64,000 bases of DNA from Desulforapulum autotrophicum HRM2 (GCF_000020365.1 NC_012108.1:1984001-2048000); one strand, 5' to 3'. Shown: positions 43,684 to 52,981, numbered from the stretch's first letter. The notes: generated from the letters alone by a model not told the origin. A program made the numbers and translations.

Positions 43684-43712
43684 AGAATACAACTGTGATT
43701 TTAACGTGTCAA
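43684..43712 (-). promoter_or_regulatory. Sigma-70 promoter of trpEGD(CF)
   Basis: Minus-strand TTGACA (43712-43707), 17-bp spacer, TATTCT (43689-43684). Start near 43677, about 150 bases before trpE. Confidence 0.8.
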
Positions 43713-43744
43713 GCACATTGTTTCTTTTGATAGAAACAATGTGC
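43713..43744. promoter_or_regulatory. 13-bp perfect palindrome touching the trp promoter
   Basis: GCACATTGTTTCT (43713-43725), 6-base centre, AGAAACAATGTGC (43732-43744). It directly abuts the -35 box of the trp promoter and is in the intergenic space with a divergent gene. No T run, so an operator is more likely than a terminator. It is not a TrpR site by consensus. Confidence 0.65.
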
Positions 43745-43791
43745 GCGGCTGTTTTCTGAAACTTGGAATCGCCTGTGGGTCTTATTAGGGC

Positions 43792-43821
43792 TTGACAGGA
43801 ATAACGAAAAATATTCATAAT
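43792..43821 (+). promoter_or_regulatory. Sigma-70 promoter for the radical SAM operon
   Basis: TTGACA (43792-43797), 18-bp spacer, CATAAT (43816-43821). It faces away from the trp promoter and shares the intergenic space with the palindrome at 43713-43744. Confidence 0.65.
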
Positions 43822-43949
43822 AAACGTTTTCTTTTGGCATTGGCCAAGGTTCTTGATCCGGGTCACAAAGAAATTTGAAAAACCGCAATGGGGATTTTTA
43901 CATAAACCCATCCTGTGGGGTGGATATTTAACATTTAAAGGTCGCTTTC

Positions 43950-44213
43950 TTGAACAAAAAACCGGGCTATTCGACGTCCATTTATAGAAATTTCAGTGTC
44001 AGTCTTGCTTCTTTCCACAAGTTGCCCCAGGTGGCTGGAAAGTCCATGGATGAGACCCTTGACGAATATTTTACCGCCATGTTTCCATGGATTGAAGCCA
44101 GACAGGAGATGGTGACCAGTGCCCTTGCCAGGGGATGCACAGAAAAGATGCGCTCCTTGTTTATCACTCATCTGCCAATCAAGAGACTGGCAAAGGATTT
44201 GGTTTGCTGCTGA
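43950..44213 (+). CDS. Small unknown protein coupled to radical SAM protein
   Basis: 87 residues from a TTG at 43950 with AAAGG nine bases upstream, or 55 residues from ATG 44046. Not recognised; the middle is TLDEYFTAMFPWIEARQEMVTSAL. Its stop overlaps the start of the radical SAM gene by 10 bases, which supports real translation. Confidence 0.45.
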   Translation: MNKKPGYSTSIYRNFSVSLASFHKLPQVAGKSMDETLDEYFTAMFPWIEARQEMVTSALARGCTEKMRSLFITHLPIKRLAKDLVCC

Positions 44214-45712
44214 TTTATCCCCCATGGGGAAAAGCCTGTGAACCCCCGGCAGGTGTTGCCCTTCTTGCTGGCGCCCTCAAGCGGCACAACCTTGCCTGCA
44301 CGGTCATTGATGCCAATCTTGAGGCCCAGATCGTGTTTGCCCGAGCCAATAATCACCCTTCGGACAGGTGGACCAAAAGAGCCGTTGCCCACCTGGACCG
44401 GAATCTGGCGGACATTCGGAATCCGGCCCTGTACAACGCCATAGATCGCTATCGCCAAAGGGTCATGGATCTCAACCGGGTCGTTTCATCCCCCCTTGAT
44501 TCAAGGTACCGGCTGACCCTTGCCGATTATGGGGATGGTTTGCTGAGCCCCGTAAACAGCCGGGATCTTCTGGCTTCGGCCCAAACCTTTTCCGATAACC
44601 CCTTTTTTTCGTATTTCGAGACCCTTATTGCCCCGAGGATTGAATCCATCCGTCCTTTGTTCATCGGAATTTCAGTCTGTTTTTTAAGCCAGGCCCTTAC
44701 GGCCTTTGCCCTTGCCGGGTGGATACGGTCGCGTTTTCCCGACATCAAGATCATCATGGGAGGCGGACTTGTCACTTCATGGATGAGCAGTCCCCTGTGG
44801 AACAACCCCTTTGAAAGCCTGGTTGACCTCATGGTCAAAGGAAACGGGGAACGGGCGCTCCTTGAACTCTTTGGTGTCCAGCCCGACATCAAAGAGCGGT
44901 ACACCCCTGATTTTGACTTCTGTGACTGGGACGGATACCTTGCGCCGGGCCGCATCCTGCCCCTGAGAACGGCCACGGGCTGTTATTGGAGTAAATGCCG
45001 GTTTTGTCCTGAAACGGCTGAAGGGGGACGCTATCGCCCTGAACGAAACCAGGATATTCTGGAGGACCTTACCGCCCTTTGCCGCCGACACCGGCCCGAC
45101 CATGTTCATTTTGTCGACGATGCCCTCAGTCCCTCGTTTTTGCGGTCCATGGCAGGCCACACCTTTCCCTTTACCTGGTATGGCTTTGTGCGTTTCACCC
45201 GGGATCTTACCGATCCTGTGTTCTGTTCGGCCCTTTACCGATCTGGATGCCGCATGCTCAAGCTCGGCCTTGAATCCGGAGATCAGACCGTGCTTGACCG
45301 TATGGGTAAGGGCACTGATCTTAAACTGGCTGCCAGGGTGCTTGCAGCCCTCAAACAGGCCAAGATCACCACCTATGTTTACCTGTTGTTCGGCACAAAC
45401 TTTGAGACGGAATCAGCGGCTGAAAAGACCCTGGACTTTGTCGTTGACCACAGTCGGGAGATCGGTTTTTTAAACACGGCAATTTTCAATCTGCCGCGAT
45501 TCAGTGAAGATGCGGCCCTTCTTGAGACCGATGATTTCTACGCGGGGGACCTTTCCCTCTACCTGAGCTTTACCCATCCCCTTGGCTGGGATCGCAGAAA
45601 GGTGAGACATTTCCTTGAACGGCGATTTAAAAAACATCCTGCCATTGCCCCGATCCTGAGGAGGGACCCTCCGTTTTTTACCTCCAACCACGCCATGTTT
45701 ATCAGGACCTGA
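44204..45712 (+). CDS. B12-binding radical SAM protein
   Basis: 502 residues from TTG 44204. I prefer this to ATG 44135 because AAAGGA is six bases before it and the product then begins MLLIYPPWG, the usual start of a cobalamin-binding domain. Residues about 1-220 are the B12-binding domain (EPPAGVALLAGALK, LFIGISVCFLSQALTAF, IIMGGGL). Then the radical SAM core with cluster motif TGCYWSKCRFC, spaced C-x4-C-x2-C rather than the canonical C-x3-C-x2-C, and GLESGDQTVLDRM. Such enzymes do methylations and rearrangements at unreactive carbons; substrate unknown. Translated with an upstream small frame and followed by hemolysin III. Confidence 0.88.
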   Translation: MLLIYPPWGKACEPPAGVALLAGALKRHNLACTVIDANLEAQIVFARANNHPSDRWTKRAVAHLDRNLADIRNPALYNAIDRYRQRVMDLNRVVSSPLDSRYRLTLADYGDGLLSPVNSRDLLASAQTFSDNPFFSYFETLIAPRIESIRPLFIGISVCFLSQALTAFALAGWIRSRFPDIKIIMGGGLVTSWMSSPLWNNPFESLVDLMVKGNGERALLELFGVQPDIKERYTPDFDFCDWDGYLAPGRILPLRTATGCYWSKCRFCPETAEGGRYRPERNQDILEDLTALCRRHRPDHVHFVDDALSPSFLRSMAGHTFPFTWYGFVRFTRDLTDPVFCSALYRSGCRMLKLGLESGDQTVLDRMGKGTDLKLAARVLAALKQAKITTYVYLLFGTNFETESAAEKTLDFVVDHSREIGFLNTAIFNLPRFSEDAALLETDDFYAGDLSLYLSFTHPLGWDRRKVRHFLERRFKKHPAIAPILRRDPPFFTSNHAMFIRT

Positions 45713-45804
45713 TGCGGAAGGGACAATGACTCAAAAGACCTTTACCTGCTAATGCGCGAACTGTTGAATTTGCGTAAAACAAATGTAAAACAGAGTTTAT
45801 CCCT

Positions 45805-45832
45805 TTGTAACGTGGGATCATTGCGCTATAAT
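45805..45832 (+). promoter_or_regulatory. Promoter placing the start site on the ATG of the next gene
   Basis: TTGTAA (45805-45810), 16-bp spacer, TATAAT (45827-45832). The ATG at 45839 begins 7 bases after the -10 box, so the transcript may be leaderless. Confidence 0.55.
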
Positions 45833-45838
45833 GGCGCC

Positions 45839-46486
45839 ATGTTTATACCCCGCGAACCCATCAATGCTTTTTCCCACATGGCCGGTGCCTTGGCATCCGT
45901 TGTCGGACTTACCCTTCTTGTGGTTGTTGCTGCCCTCAATGCCGGGGTGTGGCACATTGTATCATTTTCAATCTTTGGCCTTGCCCTTGTGCTCATGTAT
46001 ACGGCAAGTGCGCTTTACCACAGTCTGCATCTATCCCCCACTGGGCTTTTACGCCTCAAGCGCCTTGACCATATCATGATTTTCATGCTCATTGCAGGCA
46101 CCTACACCCCCCTTTGCCTTGTTCCCCTGCGGGGACCCTGGGGGTGGAGCCTCTTTGGAACGGTGTGGGGCATGGCCCTTGCTGGAATTGTTCTCAAGGT
46201 GTTTTTTATCAACATTCCAAGATGGGTTTCAACGGTCATCTACCTTACCATGGGGTGGCTGTGCGTGGTTGCCGTCTATCCCCTTGTCGTGACCCTTTCC
46301 ACGGGCTGCCTTTTCTGGCTTGGTCTGGGAGGCTTTTTTTACACCCTCGGGGCCGTGATCTACGGGGTGAAACGACCTGACCCCTGGCCCGCCATCCTGG
46401 GATTCCACGAAATCTGGCATTTCTTTGTTCTTGCCGGAAGCATCTGCCACTTCTGGGTGGTGTTTCGATACCTGACCCCCATGTAA
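45839..46486 (+). CDS. Hemolysin III (PAQR family) membrane protein
   Basis: 215 residues from ATG 45839. PAQR/hemolysin III family, seven spans. Metal-binding motif residues: SALYHSLHL, RLDHIMIFMLIAGTYTP and HEIWHFFVLAGSICHF (His, Asp and two His). E. coli YqfA and related proteins are linked to membrane fluidity control. A longer start at 45752 has no ribosome site and gives an unlikely N-terminus. Directly follows the radical SAM gene, possibly with its own promoter. Confidence 0.92.
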   Translation: MFIPREPINAFSHMAGALASVVGLTLLVVVAALNAGVWHIVSFSIFGLALVLMYTASALYHSLHLSPTGLLRLKRLDHIMIFMLIAGTYTPLCLVPLRGPWGWSLFGTVWGMALAGIVLKVFFINIPRWVSTVIYLTMGWLCVVAVYPLVVTLSTGCLFWLGLGGFFYTLGAVIYGVKRPDPWPAILGFHEIWHFFVLAGSICHFWVVFRYLTPM

Positions 46487-46604
46487 GGCTCCTAATCTGA
46501 ATTTTCCCAGATCTCCTGTCTTTTACGCTGCATTCCTCGTTGCGTCACTGGGCACCTATCTCAATTTCCTTGACAGGGCCTTTGCCTCTGGTAGTATCTG
46601 GGGT

Positions 46605-48104
46605 ATGAACCCCAGCAAAAAAAAGAGCCATGCCTTCTTGAACATCCTTTGGATCATCCTTTTGCCCATTTTTATCATTGTTACCTTTCAGACCCGGGTG
46701 ACTGGAACAGATGGGGAAAAAACTGATAAAATAAAGGTGTACGAAATCAAGGTTGAAGGCCCTGTGGAGCCGGGTATGGCAGCCTTTCTGGAGAGAGCCC
46801 TTGCCGTGGACGACTCACCTGCTGCACTCTTTGTACTCAAGATGGATACCTTTGGGGGCCGGGTGGATTCAGCCCTGGCCATTGTGGATCTCATTGTCAA
46901 TATTCCCAAGGGCAGGACCATCGCCTTTGTCGTCAACAAAGCCATATCTGCAGGCGCCCTGATCTCCCTTGCCTGTAATGATCTTGTCATGAAGGACCAC
47001 ACCACCATCGGTGACTGCGCGCCGATCATGAATTCAAGTGAAGGCCCAAAGATGATGGGTGAGAAATTCCAGTCCCCCCTCAGGGCTAAGTTCAGATCCC
47101 TTGCCAAGCGAAACAACTATCCGGAAGCCCTGGCCGAGGCCATGGTCAGTGACCACATTGCCGTTTATGAGGTCACCGAGGCAGGGCAGACCCGGTACAT
47201 TGATTCCAGGGCGTATGAGGATCTCACCGACGATGAACGAGGAGCCATTACAGCCAGGAAGACTATCATTTCAAAGGGCGAACTTTTAACCATGGATGCC
47301 ATTGAGGCCGAGCGTCTTGGTTTTTCCCGGATGACCGTGGGATCCGTTGCGGAGATGCTCGAGCGCATGGGTGTTTCAAACTACGAGATCGTCTCCATTG
47401 AAGAGAGCTGGTCAGAAACTTTTTTCAGGTTCCTCACCAAAATTTCCCCCATTCTCATGGTTATCGGTCTTGGGGCACTCTATACGGAGATCAAATCCCC
47501 GGGATTTGGCCTGCCTGGACTTGTGGGAATTGTCTGTCTTGGCTTTGTGTTCGCCGGCCAGTACATAGTGGGCCTTGCCGGTTACACGGAATTTCTTCTC
47601 ATTGTCGCAGGTATGCTTTTTTTTGCAGGGGAAGTTTTTGTTCTGCCAGGTTTTGGCATATCCGGCATTCTTGGGCTCATTCTCATGGGTGCAGGCATGG
47701 TTCTGGCCCTCCAGGATTTTGTCATTCCAGATCCAGACCTTCCCTGGCAGGGCAAGCTTTTAAAGGCAAATTTGATCCAGGTGCTTGCCTCGTTTCTTGC
47801 CGGGCTTTTCATTGCCCTTGGCGTTATCCGTTATTTGTTGCCCCGGCTCTCAAGGGTCATTGCCGGACCCTATCTTGATGCCACACTCAAAGATTCCCAT
47901 GCCGATTCCATGGAGATCAGGCGGGCGAGCGTTGGAGACCGGGGCGTTGCCGCCACTTTTTTGCGTCCTGCCGGTAAAGTTGAGATCAATGGCGAGATCT
48001 TTGACGCCGTGTCCCAGGGTGAGTTCATTGAACAGGGATCCCTGATTTTTGTTGCCATGATCCAGGGCAACCGCCTTATCGTTACAGCAGAGGAGAAAAA
48101 ATGA
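46605..48104 (+). CDS. nfeD: NfeD long form: ClpP-class membrane protease
   Basis: 499 residues. N-terminal membrane anchor, then a ClpP-class serine protease domain (residues 45-250: VYEIKVEGPVEPGMAAFLERA, DTFGGRVDSALAIVDLI, NKAISAGALISLACND with the catalytic Ser, HTTIGDCAPI, then the Lys region), four to five membrane spans, and a C-terminal OB-fold NfeD domain (residues 425-495). Long NfeD proteins work with stomatin/flotillin proteins as membrane quality-control proteases. Overlaps the short NfeD gene by 4 bases, floA follows. Confidence 0.95.
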   Translation: MNPSKKKSHAFLNILWIILLPIFIIVTFQTRVTGTDGEKTDKIKVYEIKVEGPVEPGMAAFLERALAVDDSPAALFVLKMDTFGGRVDSALAIVDLIVNIPKGRTIAFVVNKAISAGALISLACNDLVMKDHTTIGDCAPIMNSSEGPKMMGEKFQSPLRAKFRSLAKRNNYPEALAEAMVSDHIAVYEVTEAGQTRYIDSRAYEDLTDDERGAITARKTIISKGELLTMDAIEAERLGFSRMTVGSVAEMLERMGVSNYEIVSIEESWSETFFRFLTKISPILMVIGLGALYTEIKSPGFGLPGLVGIVCLGFVFAGQYIVGLAGYTEFLLIVAGMLFFAGEVFVLPGFGISGILGLILMGAGMVLALQDFVIPDPDLPWQGKLLKANLIQVLASFLAGLFIALGVIRYLLPRLSRVIAGPYLDATLKDSHADSMEIRRASVGDRGVAATFLRPAGKVEINGEIFDAVSQGEFIEQGSLIFVAMIQGNRLIVTAEEKK

Positions 48105-48583
48105 GTGGTTTGACTGTCCCCATTGTTCTCCAGTTGGTGGGTGTTGCCATCATCATCGCCGAGATCATCATCCCGTCAGGGGGGATTATTTCCATTCTGG
48201 CGGCCCTGGTTTTCGGATATTCACTCTATATTGCGTTTACGCAATTTTCACCGGGAACAGGTATGCTTTTTGTTCTGGCTGACATGATCATCATTCCTGT
48301 GCTCATATATGTGGGGTTGAGGATGATTGCAAAATCGCCCGTCACACTTAACGCCACTCTGTCAAAAGCCAAGGGGGTCATTTCCCAGGAGCCCGGGCTT
48401 GAGGGATATCTTGGAAAAAACGGCCTGTCAAAAACCGATCTTCGGCCTGCTGGATTTGCCATGATTGATGGAAAACGGGTGGATGTAGTCACCCGGGGAG
48501 AGTATATCTCAAAACAGACCCCCATTGTCGTCCATGGAGTTATCGGCAATCAGATCATTGTGCGTGAGCGTGTGGAAAAATAA
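48101..48583 (+). CDS. NfeD short form
   Basis: 160 residues: two or three spans (LTVPIVLQLVGVAIIIAEIIIPSGG and ISILAALVFGYSLYIAF), then the NfeD OB fold (GKNGLSKTDLRPAGFAMIDGKRVDVVTRGEYI). The start overlaps the long NfeD stop (ATGA). Partner of flotillin in many bacteria. Confidence 0.95.
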   Translation: MSGLTVPIVLQLVGVAIIIAEIIIPSGGIISILAALVFGYSLYIAFTQFSPGTGMLFVLADMIIIPVLIYVGLRMIAKSPVTLNATLSKAKGVISQEPGLEGYLGKNGLSKTDLRPAGFAMIDGKRVDVVTRGEYISKQTPIVVHGVIGNQIIVRERVEK

Positions 48584-48680
48584 ATCATCAGGGTGACCGT
48601 TTGCACCCCCGGTCCAAGCAAGACTGATTCTTCTGCCATGGACAGGCATCATGAATCATGTGCGTGTGACCCCATTAAAA

Positions 48681-48720
48681 GTCGTTAAAAACTGTTTAAA
48701 GCCGTTTAAAATCGTTTATA
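48681..48720 (+). repeat. Four 10-bp direct repeats upstream of floA
   Basis: GTCGTTAAAA, ACTGTTTAAA, GCCGTTTAAA, ATCGTTTATA in tandem, period 10. It ends two bases before the ribosome site of floA. The helical period suits a protein binding one DNA face, or serves as an AT-rich translation enhancer. Confidence 0.55.
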
Positions 48721-48732
48721 AGGAGAGTTGTC

Positions 48733-49713
48733 ATGGAGTTTACCACCATTGTTGTTATTCTGCTGGTCATTGCCTGTATTGTGGTGCTTTTTTTTATTGG
48801 TTCGTCGATTTCATTGTGGGTGCAGTCCCTGGTGTCTGGGGCAAGGGTTGGCCTTTTAAACATCGTGTTCATGCGTTTTAGAAAGGTCCCCCCCAAGCTG
48901 ATTGTCACCTCAAAAATCATGGCAGTCAAGTCCGGGCTTGAGATCTCAACCGACGATTTTGAGTCCCATTACCTTGCAGGCGGTGACGTTTCAAGGGTGG
49001 TCAAAGCCTTGATTGCCGCAGACAAGGCTAATATAGATCTTCCCTTTAACCGGGCTGCCGCCATTGACCTTGCCGGCAGAAATGTTCTTGAAGCTGTGCA
49101 GATGAGTGTTAATCCCAAGGTGATTGAAACACCACTTATCGCCGCCATGGCCAAGGACGGTATTCAGCTTAAGGCTATCTCCCGGGTGACGGTTCGGGCA
49201 AACATTGACCGGCTGGTGGGTGGGGCAGGTGAGGAAACTATCCTGGCAAGGGTAGGCGAGGGGATTGTCACCACCATCGGGTCTGCCAATTCCCATAAGA
49301 TGGTGCTTGAAAATCCTGATCTCATCTCCAAAACTGTTCTCTCCAAGGGGCTGGATTCCGGAACGGCCTATGAGATCCTCTCCATCGATATTGCCGATGT
49401 GGATGTGGGCAAGAACATCGGTGCAGAACTTGAAACCGACAGGGCCGAGGCAGACAAGAAAATTGCCCAGGCAAAGGCTGAGGAACGCCGTGCCATGGCC
49501 TATGCCATGGAGCAGGAGATGAAAGCCAGGGTCCAGGAGATGCGGGCTAAGGTGGTAGAAGCCGAGGCCCAGGTGCCCCTTGCCATGGCCGAGGCGTTCA
49601 GGCAGGGAAATCTTGGCATCATGGACTACTATCGCATGAAAAACATTGTTTCCGATACCGACATGAGGCAGTCCATTGCCACACCGGAAAAGGATGACCC
49701 AGATCAGCCCTAG
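48733..49713 (+). CDS. floA: Flotillin-like protein FloA
   Basis: 326 residues, standard for FloA (YqfA of Bacillus). One N-terminal membrane span ([20 protein letters not shown]), then the SPFH-like domain ([39 protein letters not shown]) and a coiled coil ([51 protein letters not shown]). Organises lipid microdomains. Its operon with NfeD proteins is a well-conserved pair. AGGAGA is seven bases before the ATG. Confidence 0.95.
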   Translation: MEFTTIVVILLVIACIVVLFFIGSSISLWVQSLVSGARVGLLNIVFMRFRKVPPKLIVTSKIMAVKSGLEISTDDFESHYLAGGDVSRVVKALIAADKANIDLPFNRAAAIDLAGRNVLEAVQMSVNPKVIETPLIAAMAKDGIQLKAISRVTVRANIDRLVGGAGEETILARVGEGIVTTIGSANSHKMVLENPDLISKTVLSKGLDSGTAYEILSIDIADVDVGKNIGAELETDRAEADKKIAQAKAEERRAMAYAMEQEMKARVQEMRAKVVEAEAQVPLAMAEAFRQGNLGIMDYYRMKNIVSDTDMRQSIATPEKDDPDQP

Positions 49714-49730
49714 GATTCCAGGAGGACCCC

Positions 49731-50237
49731 GTGAAATTTGAAAATATTGTTCCCATCCTTGTGATGGTCGTGTATGTGGCGCTGATTCTTTTAAAGCGAC
49801 GCGGGTTAAAAGGTGCGGCTCCAGGCAAGGAGGGGGGCTCCAAAAAGGTTCCAGATACGGCACCCAGGGTGCCAGGACTGTTTCTAAAATTGGGAGAACG
49901 CCTTAAATCTTTTTTCTCAGAGCTTGAACAGCAGTTCAGAATCGAGGCTGAAAAGGCCCGGACAACTATCCTTGAACCCGACAAGCCCCAGGACATGATT
50001 GATCTTCCCGACGGGGAGAGTGATCTTCTCTGGAAAGAAGAACCCAGCATTCCCATGGTTGCCGGTGTAAAACATGAACTGCCCAGGCAGCGGATCAGGA
50101 AAAAAAAAGAAAAAACCTGCCGTTTGGGGGTGGATATTCGGCCCTGCCGACAAAAGATCCGCAGCGCCGTTGTCTGGTCGGAGATTCTTGCCCCGCCCCT
50201 TGCCATCCGACAGGAGAAAAGGCCCTGGGAAAATTGA
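49731..50237 (+). CDS. Membrane-anchored unknown protein of the NfeD-FloA operon
   Basis: 168 residues. N-terminal span (IVPILVMVVYVALILL), a variable middle, and a conserved-looking end RSAVVWSEILAPPLAIRQE that recurs in Desulfobacterota proteins next to flotillin. Follows floA by 17 bases. Function unknown; probably part of the same membrane complex. Confidence 0.65.
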   Translation: MKFENIVPILVMVVYVALILLKRRGLKGAAPGKEGGSKKVPDTAPRVPGLFLKLGERLKSFFSELEQQFRIEAEKARTTILEPDKPQDMIDLPDGESDLLWKEEPSIPMVAGVKHELPRQRIRKKKEKTCRLGVDIRPCRQKIRSAVVWSEILAPPLAIRQEKRPWEN

Positions 50238-50319
50238 TGGAGATCTGTTTATTGCTCCTTGAAAAAAATCCATGTATCCATATGTTAAGTTTTTATGTCT
50301 TATCAAAAGGAGTTTGACT

Positions 50320-50895
50320 GTGGATATACTGGCGTTGAAGAAAGAGACAAATTTTACCCATCTCAACCTTTTTTCCATGCGATACAGGGATACAAGGGAC
50401 AGCGAAAAATCCTGGATATTTGCCTCAAGGTCAAATAATCCCCAACCCTGTGCCGGTAATACACCCGTTCCCGATGCTGTGGTGGTTGTGCCTTTTCATA
50501 TCGAAAAACAGCGGTTGGTGATCATCAGGGAGTTCAGGGTGCCCCTTGGGGGATATCAGTACGGGTTCCCGGCAGGGCTTGTGGACAAGGGTGAAAAGAG
50601 TGTGGTGGCGGCAACGAGAGAACTCTGGGAGGAGACAGGACTCACCCTGGTGAATGTCCTGAGACAGAGTCCCCCTGTATACTCTTCATCCGGCATGACG
50701 GACGAGTCTGTCTCCCTGGTGTATGCCGAGTGCCAGGGCGAGCCAAGCACCCTTGCAAACGAGGCATCCGAGGATATTGAGGTGATCATGCTGTCAAAGG
50801 AGGATGCAGCATCTCTTTTAAATACACCAGATCTTAAATTTGACGTAAAAACCTGGATTATTCTTTCCACTTTTGCAACTGCCGGCAGAATTTAA
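50320..50895 (+). CDS. Nudix hydrolase (ADP-ribose pyrophosphatase-like)
   Basis: 191 residues from GTG 50320 (AAGGAG seven bases upstream). Nudix box intact: GLVDKGEKSVVAATRELWEE then TGL. Upstream REFRVPLGGYQYGFPAG fits ADP-ribose/NADH-type Nudix enzymes, and VYSSSGMTDESVSLVYAE is the downstream substrate region. Hydrolyses nucleoside diphosphate derivatives. One base before the next gene's ATG. Confidence 0.93.
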   Translation: MDILALKKETNFTHLNLFSMRYRDTRDSEKSWIFASRSNNPQPCAGNTPVPDAVVVVPFHIEKQRLVIIREFRVPLGGYQYGFPAGLVDKGEKSVVAATRELWEETGLTLVNVLRQSPPVYSSSGMTDESVSLVYAECQGEPSTLANEASEDIEVIMLSKEDAASLLNTPDLKFDVKTWIILSTFATAGRI

Positions 50896-50896
50896 C

Positions 50897-52711
50897 ATGT
50901 TTGCAAATTTCATCTATTTTCTGGTGGCACTGATTCTGTACACCACCTGCGAGCATCCGGGTGCTTCTGCTGCCATGCCTGATAATGCCCTGGTATCTGC
51001 CCTTGTTCTGGCAATGGTGTTTGCCCTTGTCTGCCACATCTCGTTTAAGCGGCTTGCGGCAAGAACTTCCCCTGGCACAGGCGTGCTGCTTGACACCCGT
51101 TTGGAGCAGACCCTGTCACGCCTTTCCATCCTTGCCCTTTTTGTCTTTGCCGCTGACCTTTACATCCTGAAACTCAAACTTGCCCTTGCCGGTTTTCCAC
51201 CTTTTGAGGTCTTTCCAACCCTTGAGGCGCTCGTGTTTCTCCTGGTTTTTCTCGGGTACCTTGTCATTGTCTGGACTTCGGCCTGGGGCGTTCAGAAACA
51301 ATTCTTTTCCGGAACGGTTTCAAAAAAGAGCTTTGTACTCTCAAACATCTCTTTTTCCCTCCCGGCCCTTCTTCCCTGGTTTCTTCTTTCGATCATGGCT
51401 GACTTTATTCAAATTCTTCCCTTTGAGGGACCGAGAACCTTTCTGGCAACACCCCTGGGAGAAATATTGTATGTGATCTTTTTTCTGTTTGCTGTGGCCT
51501 CATTCGGACCTTTTCTGATCCAGAAACTGTGGGGATGTTCCTCCCTTGATCCCGGCCCCACAAGGGAGCGGATCGAATCCCTTTGCAATCTTGCCGGCAT
51601 CGGTTGTGCTGACATCCTCAAATGGGAGCTTTTTGGCGGTTCCATGATAACGGCGGGGGTGATGGGGCTTGTTTCAAGGTTTCGCTATATCCTTGTCACG
51701 CCTGCCCTTGTTTCTCTCATGACCCCACGTGAGGTGGATGCGGTCATCGCCCATGAAATCGGGCATGTAAAAAAGCATCACATCCATTTTTATCTTTTTT
51801 TCTTTGCTGGCTATATAGCCTGCGTATATGCTCTTTTTGACCCCCTGCTTGTTCTGGTCTATGCCATGGATCCCCTGTCCTGGTTTGTCTCGTTTGTCGG
51901 CATGGAACAGGAAACGTTCTCCACGCTTGTTTTCAGCCTGATTCTTATTTTGCTTTTTATCCTTTATTTCAGGTTTGTGTTCGGGTTTTTCATGCGTAAT
52001 TTCGAACGCCAGGCCGACACCTATGTGTTTTCACTTCTGGGCAGCGGGAGATCCCTGATCGATACCTTTTACAAGATTGCAAGGTTCAGCCGCACCTCAC
52101 CGGATCGGCCAAACTGGCATCATTTTAACATCACCCAGCGTATTAATTTTCTCGAACGATGCGAGCTTGATCCCAGGGTTGTGAAAAAACATGACCGAAA
52201 GGTTCGTTACATGATTGTTGGCTACGCCATGGCCATGGTGGTTGTGGTGTTTGCTGGTTATTTTATTAATTTTGGCCAGGGCAGGGATGTGCTTGACAGT
52301 TATCTTACCGAACGGCTTTTACTTCAGGAGCTTCAAATTGATCCTGAAAATGCCGATGCCTACACCCTGATCGGTGATTACTACTATGGGAAGGAGATGT
52401 TTGAAAAGGCCATTCAGGCCTATGAAAATGTACTTAAAATAGCGCCCCGGAATCTTCACGCTCTCAACAATCTTGCCTGGCTTCTGGTCACCTGCAAGGA
52501 TGACTCGTTTCAGGACCCTGAACGTGCCTTTACCCTTGCCCAGAGGGCCCTGGAGGTTGACAGACCCGCCCATGTGCTTGACACCTATGCCGAAGCGTGC
52601 TGGCGAAACGGCCTTAGTCGTGAAGCTTTGAAGGCATCCATGGAAGCCCTTGAAAAGGCCGAAGATCGCCGGAAGTATTACCTGGCCCAGGTTCAGCGGT
52701 TTAAAAACTAA
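50897..52711 (+). CDS. M48 family membrane metalloprotease with C-terminal TPR
   Basis: 604 residues. Several hydrophobic spans in residues 1-210, then an M48 protease domain with zinc motif VIAHEIGHVKKHH and third ligand Glu in FERQADTYVFSLLGS. Two or more further spans (LVFSLILILLFILYFRFV), and at residues 490-600 TPR helices (ADAYTLIGDYYYGKEMFEKAIQAYENVLKIAP, LHALNNLAWLLVTC). Related to HtpX/BepA proteins that degrade or sort membrane proteins; the TPR may bind substrates as in BepA. Start 50897 follows the Nudix stop by one base. Confidence 0.92.
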   Translation: MFANFIYFLVALILYTTCEHPGASAAMPDNALVSALVLAMVFALVCHISFKRLAARTSPGTGVLLDTRLEQTLSRLSILALFVFAADLYILKLKLALAGFPPFEVFPTLEALVFLLVFLGYLVIVWTSAWGVQKQFFSGTVSKKSFVLSNISFSLPALLPWFLLSIMADFIQILPFEGPRTFLATPLGEILYVIFFLFAVASFGPFLIQKLWGCSSLDPGPTRERIESLCNLAGIGCADILKWELFGGSMITAGVMGLVSRFRYILVTPALVSLMTPREVDAVIAHEIGHVKKHHIHFYLFFFAGYIACVYALFDPLLVLVYAMDPLSWFVSFVGMEQETFSTLVFSLILILLFILYFRFVFGFFMRNFERQADTYVFSLLGSGRSLIDTFYKIARFSRTSPDRPNWHHFNITQRINFLERCELDPRVVKKHDRKVRYMIVGYAMAMVVVVFAGYFINFGQGRDVLDSYLTERLLLQELQIDPENADAYTLIGDYYYGKEMFEKAIQAYENVLKIAPRNLHALNNLAWLLVTCKDDSFQDPERAFTLAQRALEVDRPAHVLDTYAEACWRNGLSREALKASMEALEKAEDRRKYYLAQVQRFKN

Positions 52712-52850
52712 TAGGCGTTTCCTTGTTTATGGTCGTGGGCAGTTTTTGACCTGCTTTTTCTAAGCAGAGCCTCAAGGGCTGGATCAATGGGCTGCCCCAT
52801 GAATTCAAGGTAAATTTGTCCGGGTATATTGTCCCCGGCACAGCGCCTGT

Positions 52851-52930
52851 CTGGCTCTTGATTGATCTGGCTCTTGATTGATCTGGCTCTTGATTTGATC
52901 TGGCGTTTGATTGATCTGGCGTTTGGGCTG
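52851..52930. repeat. 16-bp tandem repeat, about five copies
   Basis: CTGGCTCTTGATTGAT, then the same, then with one extra T, then CTGGCGTTTGATTGAT, then a partial copy. It lies between the M48 gene and the ATP synthase terminator. Tandem period 16 suggests a variable-number repeat. Confidence 0.85.
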
Positions 52931-52981
52931 TTTGGGGATTCAGAGGGATAGGCATTCATGGGTCTGGTATCAAAACGACAA

